From: Apostichopus japonicus
Taxonomy: Eukaryota; Echinodermata; Holothuroidea; Aspidochirotida; Stichopodidae
NCBI RefSeq assembly: GCF_037975245.1
Contig: NC_092577.1
Location: forward strand, 4,287,501 to 4,351,500
Reading direction: 5' to 3'
Length of the DNA: 64,000 nucleotides
The position numbers and the translations under genes are program-made. Under the pieces are notes generated by a model, which saw nothing but the letters and a program-made list of their open reading frames with translations, did not search any database and had not been told where the DNA came from. This document shows, piece after piece, positions 47,401-58,344 of this stretch; positions within the stretch are counted from its first letter, which is position 1; the number at the start of each line of letters is the position of its first letter.

Positions 47401-48762
47401 TGAAGTAACCATTTATGTTATTCACAGAATCGGCTAGTGATAAGCTCCAAGAAGCTGAAGTACCCATTATTGACGGGACAACGTGTTCAAACTATCTTGG
47501 TGACCTATTCTATCCCAGTATTATGATCTGTGCTGGTTTTCACGACGGAGGCGTTGACAGCTGTAATGTAAGTATAGGCACGGGCGACGGGAAGATGGTT
47601 AAATCTCGGGGGTTGGGGTGGGGATTGCGGAAACATTGGGACATTTGGCTTTGATTTAATTTGAGGGAAATCAAAAAGTTATCTTCTACGACAAAATGAA
47701 CAATAAGTACACATTAATTCCGATCACCAAAAAGTCCACAATTTTTCCAATTTCCAACGAAAAGACTCCATGTCTTTTCTTGATCTCAATAGTTTTAATT
47801 TATCAACAAAATGGTGCCTATTAAGTATCAAAAAATGTATGGAAAAGACTATTTATAAAACAAAATTCTTCGATAAAATAGCGACGGTGTTTGAAAATTT
47901 GCAAAATGATTGAAATATGGCAGCAGTAGTGACATTCCAATTAGCTGAGTATTTTAATGTAATTCCTTTGAGGTTCTGACCATCTAAATTAATACAGGAA
48001 TTGAGATGTTTTTTTCATTTCAACCTAAAGCAGACATCAATTATAATTCTCAGTACTGACTTTTCCAACCGGTCCGGCAATCCGACAGTTCCCCGCGACC
48101 GGACCGGTGGGGGCCACTCGCTTAAATTAATTCCCAGTCAAAGCCGATTTCTATACTTGCAGTACCAGCTGCTACAACCTTATGAGAGTAAAGTGTAAAG
48201 AAACCGCAAATCCAAACATATGCAAAGCTTAAACTTTCTAGTTTGTTTTATCATTTCACGTTCAAGCTTTTGCATCACCGTACAAATATCTTGCTATGGT
48301 TTGGTTTCTTTGGGGACGTGTTGAGTATTTAGCGCTGACACGGTCGGGGCTCTGTGGGTCATGTAAAAAGTACAACTTTATCTTTAAACTTTATATTAAA
48401 CTGGTGCCTTGTTATCAGATTTGAACGAAAATCTCGACCACGATGTCACTTTTTGTATTGCTAGCTAAGTATGCCTTTCTGTATGGAAGGGCACAATGGC
48501 CATCTTTTTGGCAGGGGCCCAAATCAATGTCGGTCCGCCCCTGTATCTTATTGCACGATTGTGTATATCATATCGTCTTTGTTTTTGCCAGGGTGACAGT
48601 GGTGGACCGCTGATGTGTCGAAACTCCGACGGTAGGTGGGATTTAGTCGGTGTGACGTCGTTCGGCATATTCTGCGCGTTTCCAGAGTTACCGGGAATAT
48701 ATACAAGGATTTCTGCGCATCTGCAGTTCATATCTGAACATATTTCGAACCTACCAGACTAA
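38460..48762 (+). CDS. Secreted LDLa-CUB-LDLa-CUB-trypsin serine protease
   Basis: Nine exons: 38460-38520, 39663-39767, 41724-42068, 43587-43682, 44408-44731, 45710-45902, 46640-46902, 47428-47567 and 48592-48762. They give 565 aa. Order: signal peptide (1 to about 24, AHA before Q25), LDLa (26-55), CUB (58-168), LDLa (172-202), CUB (204-309), linker with C319, activation site R330/IIGG, then a trypsin domain with H372, D416 and S512 (GDSGGP). D506, six residues before the serine, is the S1 aspartate, so cleavage after Lys/Arg is expected. The domain set recalls enteropeptidase and related mosaic proteases, but without a membrane anchor. Both LDLa modules have only four cysteines, CUB1 has none and CUB2 two. 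ATG 38460 is preferred over in-frame 38448 for its better context. Exon 7 uses the second of three close AGs to keep frame. Introns are rich in minisatellites. The exact physiological role is unknown. Confidence 0.93.
39069..39438. mobile_element. hAT-type MITE (370 bp), protease intron 1
   Basis: Ends CAGTGGCGTAGGAA and TTCCTACGCCCTTG, with 8-bp duplication CACGAACC at 39061-39068 and 39439-39446. Sister copy at 50760-51075. Confidence 0.92.
39993..40158. repeat. Large imperfect palindrome (166 bp), protease intron 2
   Basis: Arms of about 45 bp begin GGGGTTAATCAACGGTCTAG and run through GCGTGCGTAACTCAC and GATTAATGCAC; the right arm is their inverse. A third partial arm (GTGCGTTACTCACAGGATTAA) is at about 40263. 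Probably a foldback MITE or remnant. Confidence 0.65.
42704..42793. repeat. 45-bp tandem duplication, protease intron 3
   Basis: CAACAGACACTCGACATTTC...ATCATGGAGATA occurs twice head-to-tail with no visible difference, implying a recent duplication. Confidence 0.85.
43236..43590. repeat. ~42-47 bp tandem array abutting protease exon 4
   Basis: About seven units of TTCATGTTGTTTCCATAGAAA plus CACTGCGTCTATA-like sequence. The last unit merges into the true acceptor (TTTTGTTTCCATAG) and first bases of exon 4 (ATACCTTGCGTT), so the array seems to have spread from the splice-acceptor region. Confidence 0.8.
44985..45121. promoter_or_regulatory. Cluster of three TGACGTCA palindromes
   Basis: Perfect CRE/ATF octamers at 44985-44992, 45020-45027 and 45114-45121 in protease intron 5. 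CRE function is established for this octamer in other genes; activity here is unproven. They may also be remnants of a repeat unit. Confidence 0.35.
45220..45590. repeat. ~71-bp minisatellite, about five copies, protease intron 5
   Basis: GTGTATCCACCCATTGTTGTC repeats at 45220, 45291, 45363, 45433, 45505 and partly 45576. Units alternate between CACCCATTG and CCCTTCATTG versions, suggesting a two-unit higher-order repeat. Confidence 0.9.
46321..46550. repeat. 46-bp minisatellite, five copies, protease intron 6
   Basis: AGTTGTAGGGCGCC recurs at 46321, 46367, 46413, 46459 and 46505, exactly 46 bp apart, ending about 90 bp before exon 7. Confidence 0.93.
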
Positions 48763-50759
48763 AACAAACTTTTTTAAAGGTTTTATCCCTGCAAGTGAGA
48801 TAACAAGAACAGCGGTTTGCTTTTAAAACCGTGACGGTCGTCAACAAATGTTGGATAGTGGAGTTTGTCGAAGAGATATTGGTCCAAAATTGCAGATTTT
48901 ACAACAAACTATATACAGCAATATGTTTTGGCGGTCCCTGTCGGGGTGGTTTGTCCATCTACTACGGTTTACTCCAGCGATGGCGAATGACATATCGTGT
49001 CTCATATATTGTCAACAAATAAACAACTAAAATCTGGCGGAGGCAGCATACATATTCGTTTTGAAAGGAAGGTGAGGGGGGGGGGGGAGCGTGAACATTA
49101 AATTAAGGGGTTCTGGGTAGTCGTACTCAAAAATCGTAAAAAGTTACGTCATAGTCTATGCTAATTGAGAAGACAGTCATGTTGAGTTGAAATATGCGAT
49201 TGTGGTTAAGTTTTGATATGACTTGCATTTTCAAAATTATTGTTACATATAGACAACTGTTTTAATTCATTTCGTATCCAATACACACTTTATGTGCAGA
49301 CGGTTATGATATATTTAAATGTACACTAATTTGAACCTCCATAGTATTTTACAAATTTTACGCTGTTTTAAACCCCCTTTTAATTACAAGTGTCATGACT
49401 ATTATTAGATATAAATCACTCCAATATCAACTTTTAGTGCAAAAGTTATGTTACTCGAACCTCCATTTAAAACTAACTAATATTATCGCTTTAAAGTGAT
49501 CATGAGTTTGCAAGCTTTCTTATTTGTTGTTGTTGTGACTATTAAGGCACGGTTTTTAAATGGCATTGCATATAAATGTTAGGATTCGCTAAATATGATA
49601 CATATCAATGTAGAAATGATCACGTTTGTATTATTTTGTACCCCTGGTGTTTAAGCCCCCTTTTTTAAAGTTCTTTTAAAATTGTAAACTAATATTTTAT
49701 CATTTCAAATAAACATGACTTTCAATGCGTTTCAATTAATGCAGGCTTTGCTGCGCAAACGGACGTTACGCGATAGACTTTGACAAATTAATGATATTGT
49801 GCTTTTTTTGCAGCCTATTTCGCCGAAATGGGCCCAAGAAGAGTTGACTTGAGGCAATTGTTTTATATTTTTGCACATATGACGCCCGAATGTGGCTTTC
49901 TCATGCTTTTCGACGACAAATTGCAGAAGGGGTCCGTCCATATGGATATCTCAATGAATAAGCATGGTGTCCTGAAGAGTACATGGGGCCCATTTGGTTT
50001 AATGACTACACGCCGTACGATCGGCTTCTGCGTAAAGGGAGTATATTTTGTTCCAGGTACTTGTCACCGGGTCTCCCTGTGGTCCGGGCCCCGGTAGGCC
50101 GCACCGGTCCAGTTACTCCGCTGCAAGTTGTAGCCACACTGGATACGGGTATACTAACTACTTTCAAACTTCTTGAAATGATAAACTTGTGTTTATTTTC
50201 CCGAATGTTCTAATCATACGTTATTGTTATCGGCATGTCCTTAGTCATCTACTAAGTTAGATCTACAGGTAACGTCGACTCATGCATTGCTTTCGATGTA
50301 CATTATGTGACGTCAGTTTGTCAATCGGAAGATCAGACTAGATTACTGCATTATTTTTGTTGGCATTCGAAAGAATATCAGCATATGCCCGAATTTCACG
50401 GATCTAACCCGTGGGGGGGGGGGTTAGATCCACTCGCCGCGCCTCCTGCGCCTATGATTTTTTTTTTGGGGGGGGAGGGGGTGGGTGGTAACTAGTCCGG
50501 CAGTTGTGACACCCCTCCTATGATGTTTTCTTCCGGTGAATCATAAGTTACGAATACTAATATTCTGACTATAAAGTTTAAAATTTTAGTCCGCTCCCTC
50601 TCTTCAGTATAATAAGATAAGTATGCAGTTTATTACCAACTTTTTGCCATCAAATGTTACTGTCGGTTAGCCTATTTGCCATCTTAAATTATTCGTTGTT
50701 CATGCATTGAAGACTAGCCCCAAACCACGTTCGGCTATCTGAAAAAGTTAACTTTCTGT
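48763..50759. other. Protease 3' flank and intergenic DNA
   Basis: AATAAA at 49018-49023, 256 bp after the stop, is a candidate protease poly(A) signal. G runs lie near 49077 and 50411. Open frames at 49732-50213 resemble nothing I know. No second gene supported. Confidence 0.5.
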
Positions 50760-51075
50760 CAGTGGCGTAGGAAGGTACTTTTGAGTGGGGGGCTGAAGAC
50801 TGATGGCCGGCCTGGGGGAGGGGTCCAAGGGGTCTTTGGAATTTTTTTGCATTTCCAGGTGGCCTCAGATGCAATTTGGTGCAATATAGCACACTTCAAC
50901 ACCCACTCCATTTTGTAAAGAATTTTGCATTTTCACCTGGCCTTAGATACAATTTGGTGCTTCAAATGAGATTTTTTTCTCACTTAGAAATAAAAAAGGG
51001 GTTTTCTGACTTGCGGAGCGGGGGGGGGGGCGGAACGATACTTCCGCCCCCCACATTTTTCACTGGGGGGCCTTG
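50760..51075. mobile_element. hAT-type MITE (316 bp)
   Basis: Same family as 39069-39438 but shortened near the right end (ends CACTGGGGGGCCTTG). Perfect 8-bp duplication CTTTCTGT at 50752-50759 and 51076-51083. Confidence 0.9.
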
Positions 51076-51559
51076 CTTTCTGTTGCTTGCAAGTGACGTT
51101 TTGTTCGCGTCGCTACAAAATGCAGACAGTAATGAAACGTGATACCTTGTTATCTTTAGCTGGACCTGAGATGTCCATCGCTGTATCGTTTGTACACTGT
51201 GCTGTGGGTATTGACCGAAGCTGTATCATGTACGGACTGTACACTAGCAAGATGTGTGTGTATTTTCTGGGATCGATGGTGGTGTCTAACACTTCTGTTA
51301 CACCTCATTCGAAACTAGGTCAGATTTCCGGCATTAGACGTTTCCTTTTGCGCGAGTCTTCACACCTTTTAAGTGTTGTTTATTCTTCTTTGTCGTGTTT
51401 CCTTATTTTGATCTCTCTTCTTTTCTTGAATCGGAGTCACATTCTACTTTGTTCGGCCATATTGCTTTTAGAAAACTTTCATTCAAGCTCACAACTATGC
51501 ATGCTATAAATCTAACGTAATCAATTCTAACGGTATATTGTTGTGATGACCAAAAAATT

Positions 51560-51837
51560 GCCCCCCCAAGGGCGGCGGAACCGGGGGGCACAGGGGGCAC
51601 GTGCCCCCCCCACTTTTCCTCAGGGTTAAAAATGTGCCCTTTTTCTACATAAAAATTGAGGTGTCTCAAGTTAGCAAGAGGCCAGGGAACCAGAATGAAC
51701 ACTCGGGAAGGGCCGTTTCCGGCCATCTGAGGGGTTTGTAAAACCAACATTTTTCTTGTGCGCTCCGCGCCAACCGATGGTGGCGCTCCGCTCAGATAGT
51801 CGTGCATACAACTTTGCAAATCCTGGCTACGCCCCTG
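51560..51837 (-). mobile_element. Dispersed repeat, GGAGCGCCACC family
   Basis: The minus-strand start CAGGGGCGTAGCCAGG and core match 1776-2010 closely, including AGATGGCCGGAAACGGCCCTTCCC. The left (3') edge in G/C-rich sequence is approximate. Confidence 0.65.
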
Positions 51838-52620
51838 ACTTTTAAAGAAAATTTGCTTTTCACATCATTGTCCCTTAGGGAAACTATTTACACATTGTTA
51901 TTACTTAAAATCTGTTCATTTTTGTCAATAGGGACACAAGTATTGACAGATAGGTATTGAAATGAGGTTTTAATTTTTATAATTTTTTTTTCTAATTAAG
52001 CTAATTAGATGTGCAAATATGTAAAATGAGGTTATGATACAAACAATGTACTTTTTTTGCCCATTTGAAATTATTTTGATGAAATTTGCTGGACTTTTGA
52101 TAGTTTGATGAGTTCAAGACATGTTATTACATAAGTAAAATATAATTTGATGTTTGAATGTGAGGAATATGACTGATTTTCCCCCCTCCAAACAAACAAA
52201 TGTATTCTGTAATACATTGGTAGCCACGCGTAACGGTGAGTCTATATATACCAATTGCGCTACATACACAATACATAGTACATACAGTGTGCAACTATGC
52301 GGCTTACCGTATCACAATTTCATCGTCGGAATCTTCTTCTCCAACGGCTGGATGGTCAAATTGCCCATAAAAAGAAGGTCTAACGCCTCTTAGAAGTATT
52401 TAGCCATGATAATATGTGCTAAATAGTTACCGTTTCAATTACGTGAGTGATTGCATTGACCCTAACGACGCTAAGCATATCAACTGTGGTTGACCGAAAT
52501 TCTATACCGTAGAAATGCTCGAGTTGAATTGCTAGGGATTACTCACAAAGTGAAGGCGCAATTGCTAAATCGTTTTTATGTAGACAGGCGTTTCAGTGTG
52601 GCTCTTCTGGAGAGCCACAT
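51838..52620. other. Intergenic, nothing recognised
   Basis: AT-rich DNA up to the inner breakpoint of arm B. The short frame at 52154-52393 has no recognisable features. Confidence 0.45.
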
Positions 52621-53551
52621 GAATTTATCATGAATTTCAAAATGAAGGCCACTTCTCATTTACGTATTATTACTTTCAATACACCGGTTACGTGTTAACA
52701 TATATTATATGTCTTTACAGTCTAGAGTTAATATTGATAAATTACCCCCCGACTGTTATAAAAATCAAATGTGTATAAATACCATATTTTTATTTTAAAA
52801 GTCAAAGTAAAATCAAGACTAATGGAGTATAGTAAAATGAAGGGAGGAGTTATTGACCGTGTGCCTATTGATCTGAGTGGTACGTCGATAGCACAACCTG
52901 ACAAGTTTATTAAACAAAGTTTCCTATACACTGTAAAAACACCTGGGTCATTTTGTGTGACCCATCTGCTGAGTCAGCCATACTGTACCCAGAAATGGGT
53001 CGTATTGGTTGAGTTATTACGCAAGATTGTTTGAAATTGTGAAATAGCTCGATGAAAGTTTGACTTTTTGCACTGGGTCACTCTCAAAGACTTTTCTCAT
53101 TGGATAAGTTATGTCATGTGACCACTATCAGCGTTTTTGCATGACGCCTTTCGTAGGCGACAGCTGAACACCGTCACACAAATCTACAAACCATACGTAA
53201 ATTCAGGACCAAGAAGGCAGTCTAAGTTGAATCAAAAACTTTGATGGGCTCTGAAAATGGACACGTTTGTTAGTTCCATCCTTGATGACTGGGGTTTGCC
53301 AATGTAAATACCAATATTCAAAGGTAAATATACGCCAAAGTATGCTGACTAGTTCAGGCCACAGGCGCTCGCAACGTTAATTAGTTAAATACTATATTAT
53401 AGTATGCCATTGTAGATATGATGATAGGCTAGGCCTAAGTAACATGTTATTAGTGCTGCGAGCGCCGTGATTCAGACAAGCCCATAATTACCCTGACACA
53501 GTGATAGTGATACATAAATAGCTGTAATGTTAGACCTAACGTTTGGTCTTT

Positions 53552-53995
53552 CAGGCATGAGACTCTTCCGCGGAAACGCGGATTTCAGATTTTTTTTTTT
53601 TTCATTTTCGCGTTTTTTTCTCGTAATTCGCGTTTTTTATTATTTTTTTTATTTAATTTTTTTTTTTTTTTTTTTGCCGAACATGCTGGACTGTGAAGGG
53701 AAGGAACACCGAATTTGACCAGTGGTGGAATCGAGTAGCACAAAGCAAGCAAAAAAGCCTTTTTTTTGGTTCAAAAAAGCTAAGGGATAGTATACAAGCA
53801 GAAATTCCACACTGTTTTGGCGAGTTACGTGATATGATAGATTCCATCTAGAGTCCACCATTTTGCATCTAAGCCCTCCTTACCTGACAAAAAATGTCTA
53901 AAGGGGAGGGGGACACTCCCTCCCCATAAACCCCTCCCCCAGGACGGCGATCGATAAATTTCAGATTTTTTTTCCCTGGCTCAGTCTCATCCCTG
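53552..53995. mobile_element. hAT-like MITE nested in TA element
   Basis: Inverted ends CAGGCATGAGACT and AGTCTCATCCCTG. TGGTCTTT precedes the element (53544-53551) and recurs at 53994-54001, overlapping the last bases of the element. Contains long T runs and non-coding DNA. Confidence 0.7.
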
Positions 53996-54137
53996 GTCTT
54001 TGATAAAGCATAGGCCTAACCTCACTACGTAAGTTTAACTAAATATAACGTTAGAGGCTAAGACTAGTATAATGTTACTTGTTAATAGCTATCTTGCTGA
54101 ACAGAGAGTTAACAGTGCGCTATTAAATGTAGTAAAA

Positions 54138-54381
54138 CAGTAGCATAATCAGACTTTTTAGTGGGGGTGGGGAAGAGCTGAAGGGTAGCAAGGAGTCTGT
54201 GCAAGGGGAGGGGAACAAGATATGGGGAAGGGGTGTAAGGGGAGGGATAAAATTCTTGTATTTAAGGGGTGGACAAGATGTAAAATGGTTCATCATTTCT
54301 ATCTTACTAATTTACTTGTATGTCAATTTGGCAGATGGGGGTGACCAATTGGGGGCATTTCCCCTACTGGTTATGCCACTG
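54138..54381. mobile_element. hAT-like MITE nested in TA element
   Basis: Ends CAGTAGCATAATCAG and CTGGTTATGCCACTG, flanked by TAGTAAAA and CAGTAAAA (7/8 match, 54130-54137 and 54382-54389). Confidence 0.75.
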
Positions 54382-54547
54382 CAGTAAAATATGATATACT
54401 CCAACAAACAGCCTTTGCCAAGACTATAGTCGGTGTAATTGAACAATTGAAGTTAACTATATATGTCATATTTTTATCTGTGGACTATAGGTAGCATGGT
54501 ACACAAAAGCTCATGGGAAACATCCTGCTACAGACTATCGTGAGGAA

Positions 54548-54652
54548 AGATTGCCCGAAAACGATCCCATGCCTTTAAGAAACAAGAAGCAACACCGAAA
54601 GAACAAAAGAAGCCTACACCTGTAAAGTTCAACATAAAAACAGATCCAAAAG
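54548..54652 (+). other. Coding-like fragment inside TA element
   Basis: A frame reading IARKRSHAFKKQEATPKE and then KKPTPVKFNIKTDPK runs to a GT donor at 54653. It is very basic and reminiscent of linker regions in multi-copy proteins of fish and invertebrates. The 5' edge is uncertain (an in-frame TGA lies just upstream) and its phase does not join the next fragment directly. Confidence 0.3.
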
Positions 54653-55054
54653 GTACTAATACCATTATCTTGAACAGTCTACATACAATATACTCAGTAA
54701 GGGATATGGGTCAATTTCTTTTAACTGTGTAGGCTAAGTAACTGATATTCCTACATCCTCAGTCATTCCTACTGGTATGTAATTAAATCGCATAAAATGT
54801 CATGATGATTTTCCACTTATAACAGTCAGGTGCCAAGTTAAGTTGCTTTAACCTTAAACTTAGTATGTAGGTAGCCCTTTGTGAGTAGATGATCCCTCTA
54901 TTTTTTCATGGAGGTCCAAGGTCATTTGAGGTCAACAGAATCTTAAATCTGCTATGGTAATGATTCAAGTGAAAAGATTTGCTAATTATTTAAATTAGTG
55001 ACAACAGAATTAAGTGTGCATTGAAAGCAGCAATTTAGTTTCTTTCTTCCAAAG

Positions 55055-55300
55055 GTTGGGACCATTCTTCCTCAATTCATGGAAGATGAGCTTAAGCAAG
55101 ATAGAACTCGAAAGCAGCCATTCGTCCTTGCATTTGGTGATAGAAGGTATCCGACTCAGTCATTTGTGATCATCGAAGGGGTTGCTCTGCCAGCAACAGA
55201 TTTGATTGCAGCTTTTGATATTTGTTTCAAATCATTGTACTTGTTTGACATAGCCTACCCCTGCCAGTGTCAAACAACCTGGGAATTTATACACATTAAG
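55055..55300 (+). CDS. Uncharacterised C-terminal coding fragment inside TA element
   Basis: An 82-codon open exon between a CTTCCAAAG acceptor and an AAG/GTTAGT donor. It has FVLAFGDRRYPTQSFVIIEG, LIAAFDICFKSLYLFDIAYP and CQTTWEFIHI. This pattern (xxxGDxxxPSQxFVIIDG...ALDxCFKxxYVFDxxYPxQCxxxWEFIQ) resembles a family of unnamed proteins that I recall as highly multi-copy in fish and invertebrate genomes, often near SAMD3-like sequences. I cannot name a function. It could be cargo captured by the element or part of the element's own gene. Confidence 0.45.
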
Positions 55301-57179
55301 GTTAGTGAAGGGAAAGGAAAGGTTTCAACATCCCCTTCAGTGAGAAGCCCACATGCTTTTTTAAGTAGTCATTAAGAGAAAAAAAGGTATGTAAACAACT
55401 TTGTCAAAAGTAGTGTTTCATATGATTTATTTGGTTTTTTATACATTGTAACCTTTTATTGTAGAATTTTCTTAAAACACATATAAGGGATATGAGCATA
55501 TCTCCTGTAAACCTTGGGCAGTGCAACATTAGGTTAACACTTAGTTGATGGTCATTAACATGATGGGATGATTACATGAGGTTTTTTAAATTTACATAAT
55601 GTGACAAAGTTGTTTGCTATTTATGTTTGCATGTTATATTACCTTGAACAAGGGTTTAAGTTTCATATGGTATTTGTTATTGTTAAGTTTAGAGGGACCA
55701 AAGAAGCAGAACTGCCTCACAAACAGTGGTGCAAACTAGTGTTCCACCATACATCATACATGCACAACTAGCCAAAAGCATGACTGATGTACATTTTTTG
55801 CCTGAGCAACTGAAAATTTAATACATATTGTAACATATTGGTGGTGCAAAAATATTCATTCACAGTGTTTCCATTTATTGATGACTTTTCAGTGATTATA
55901 AGTCTTGTACTGTATGTTATAAACAGCTTTTCCTCAATCAAATCTAATGCTGTTTTGGTACAAGAACTACTGAGGAAATTATCACCTTTTGGGATATGCT
56001 CGCAAGATTTTATTAATTGGCAGCTGGGGGTTTGTCTTGCCCCACCAACCCACTGCAAAATGTTTGATATTGTCTTTGACTTTTGACCATGACAAAGCCC
56101 CCACCAAACATTGAGCTTTCCAAAATATTTGATTTCTTACAGCCACCATTGATGTACTACATGTCTTCTATGTATACCTAACATTTTATACAATTGATAA
56201 CTATGGAATGTTGTTTATTTATATTCTTTAAAAACAATTAGAAATGCTAGCTAATAATCAAATTACTACAGTGACTAAGGATACAAGTAGAGAGTGAGTG
56301 CATGCTCCAGTCTCTATTACAAACACTGCAGCAAACGTAGCTGTGAGATCAACAATTAAAGTCCTTCAAGTAGTACAGAACAAATTTCTCAGTGGACTAA
56401 AGTTTGCGCACATGAATAAATGATCAGTTTTTTTCAGTTAAGTATGTCAGGATTTTTAGGAACATTGCTTAATTTCCAATGATTCTCAATTGGTACATTA
56501 GCCTTAGCCTATGTTCTTGTGTTCATTGTTTGTTTAGTTTTATGAGTATCACATTACTCTGATTTTTACTGTTACTATGATGTTCTAGTTGGAATAAAAC
56601 AAAACCAATATCGATAATTATATGTGAAATAGAAGAAATTGCATGCTTTATTGTAACACCACTTTGTGATTTGAATAAATTAATTTATCTTTAGGAATCG
56701 AAGTCTTATGTCATTTCTTTTACAGATTTCCTGTAACTGCAAATGTAAATTCAGCTTTGACCCATTTACGTGGTCAATTTTTTGACCCAATCTGCTGGGC
56801 TGGTGGAGATTGCACTAACCACTGGGTCAAAAGCTGGGTCAAAGTAGCATATGGGTCAAAGTAGCGTATGGGTCAAAATAACCCAGTTTTAGGTCAGATG
56901 TAAAATGACACAGATCCTTGGTCAAATTGACCCAAACCTGGGCTGGTGGAGATTCCACTAAGTTGCTGGGCCAAATTTGGGTCAAAAAATGACCCAAGTG
57001 TTTTTACAGTGTATAACATGTCAGGAGAGTTAGCTCCTGTATGTAATTTCACCCGAACCGAATTGTACAGTTGCTTATAATAGCGTTTTCGACTTGAATA
57101 TATTGCGTATTTATATGCATCTGTGTTATAACATGATACCACGTGTGATGCTAGAGGCACATTTTATTGCGGCCTGTGT

Positions 57180-57305
57180 TAAAAAATATATAAATATATA
57201 AAAAATATATAAAAAATAAAAAAATAAAAAATATTTTATATTATATAAAAATAAAAAAAATAAAAAATATATAAAAAAAATATATAAAAAAAATATATAT
57301 ATAAT
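57180..57305. repeat. AT-rich simple repeat (arm B)
   Basis: AAAAATATATAA-type block, inverted counterpart of 36525-36662. Confidence 0.8.
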
Positions 57306-58344
57306 ACCACTACGATTTACTGTATTGTATCTTTAACATATCTAGCTCTCGCATGCTCCCAAAACATAACACGTGTTAGTGTGTTATAGCACCCTGGCAT
57401 ATAAATGCAACATCTGCTACACGTTAAGAGCAAATATAAGCTCACACCTTTTCGGCTTGGGTGGTAATTTTGTCTTCATAAAGAGATTAGACTGTATAAA
57501 TATCCTGGCACTGCAATGAATGTGCAGCATTTTACGGCGGACATGTTAAAGTACCTTCGACACGTCAAATAGAAAAATTCTTCTCAATGACAAAATGCTT
57601 ACCGTATCAATATATTCTTTGAATAGTATAACTGCAAATTGATGAATAATTAAATTACAAAAGGTATTCTCTGAAAATATATTTTATGGAGCTTAACCAA
57701 TTCTAATATTTTATTTTATAGATTTTACTGAAACTATTGTACAAAAAAATCATTTTCTCTGAGATCATCATCAATTTGCCGTCTTTGATCATTGTTGTAG
57801 GTAAACTTTTGTGTGAACGGAAATTATTTTAGCGACTGTTATAGTGTTTAGGTTTCAAACTACTTTCCTCATGGAATCATACATGTAGATCAAATCTGGC
57901 CGAAATTTATGCCCGAGGAAAACGGCCATTTTATTGGATCTAATTTCGCCACGAGAACTAGTTTGATGATAACAGCAAGACGTGATGAATATATGTATAC
58001 AGGTGAGTAGTGCGTTCGATGAGAAATGTTTAACCAAAATAACCCAAAAGATCTTAATTCGATTCATAGGCCTAACGAATAAACTAAAAGAGCAATCGAC
58101 ACAGCAAGTGTCTAAAGTATTCTATTTATAGTCAGCCAGACATGGCTTATTATTATCATTGCAAACAAAAAACAAACAAAAAATAACAATGACGGTATAG
58201 GGCTTCCGTAGTCTTCATATGGGGGGTGTGTATCCCAGTGCGTTGATTTTGTTTTTAATCCCATTGCTGTTCTGTATACAACTATTGTAACAGGTGTACC
58301 GATAATTACATACAACTGCGACGACGTTTCTTTAAATGTTAACT

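Larger units (their letters stand above)
52929..57011. mobile_element. 4.08-kb TIR transposon with TA target duplication
   Basis: Terminal inverted repeats start CACTGTAAAAACAC and continue TGGGTCATTTT at both ends. The flanks are CCTATA and TATAACATG, while arm A has the empty site CTATATAACATG, so the target duplication is TA. TGACCC/GGGTCA hexamers are concentrated at the right end (nine exact copies in 56757-56999) and occur at the left. The element carries two nested hAT MITEs and coding-like sequence at 54548-54652 and 55055-55300 but no transposase I recognise. TA targets are typical of Tc1/mariner, but these termini and this size do not identify a superfamily for me. Confidence 0.85.

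Noticed and set aside
51087-51509. 140-aa open frame
   Set aside because: No recognisable motif; it lies between two MITEs and has no splice or homology support.
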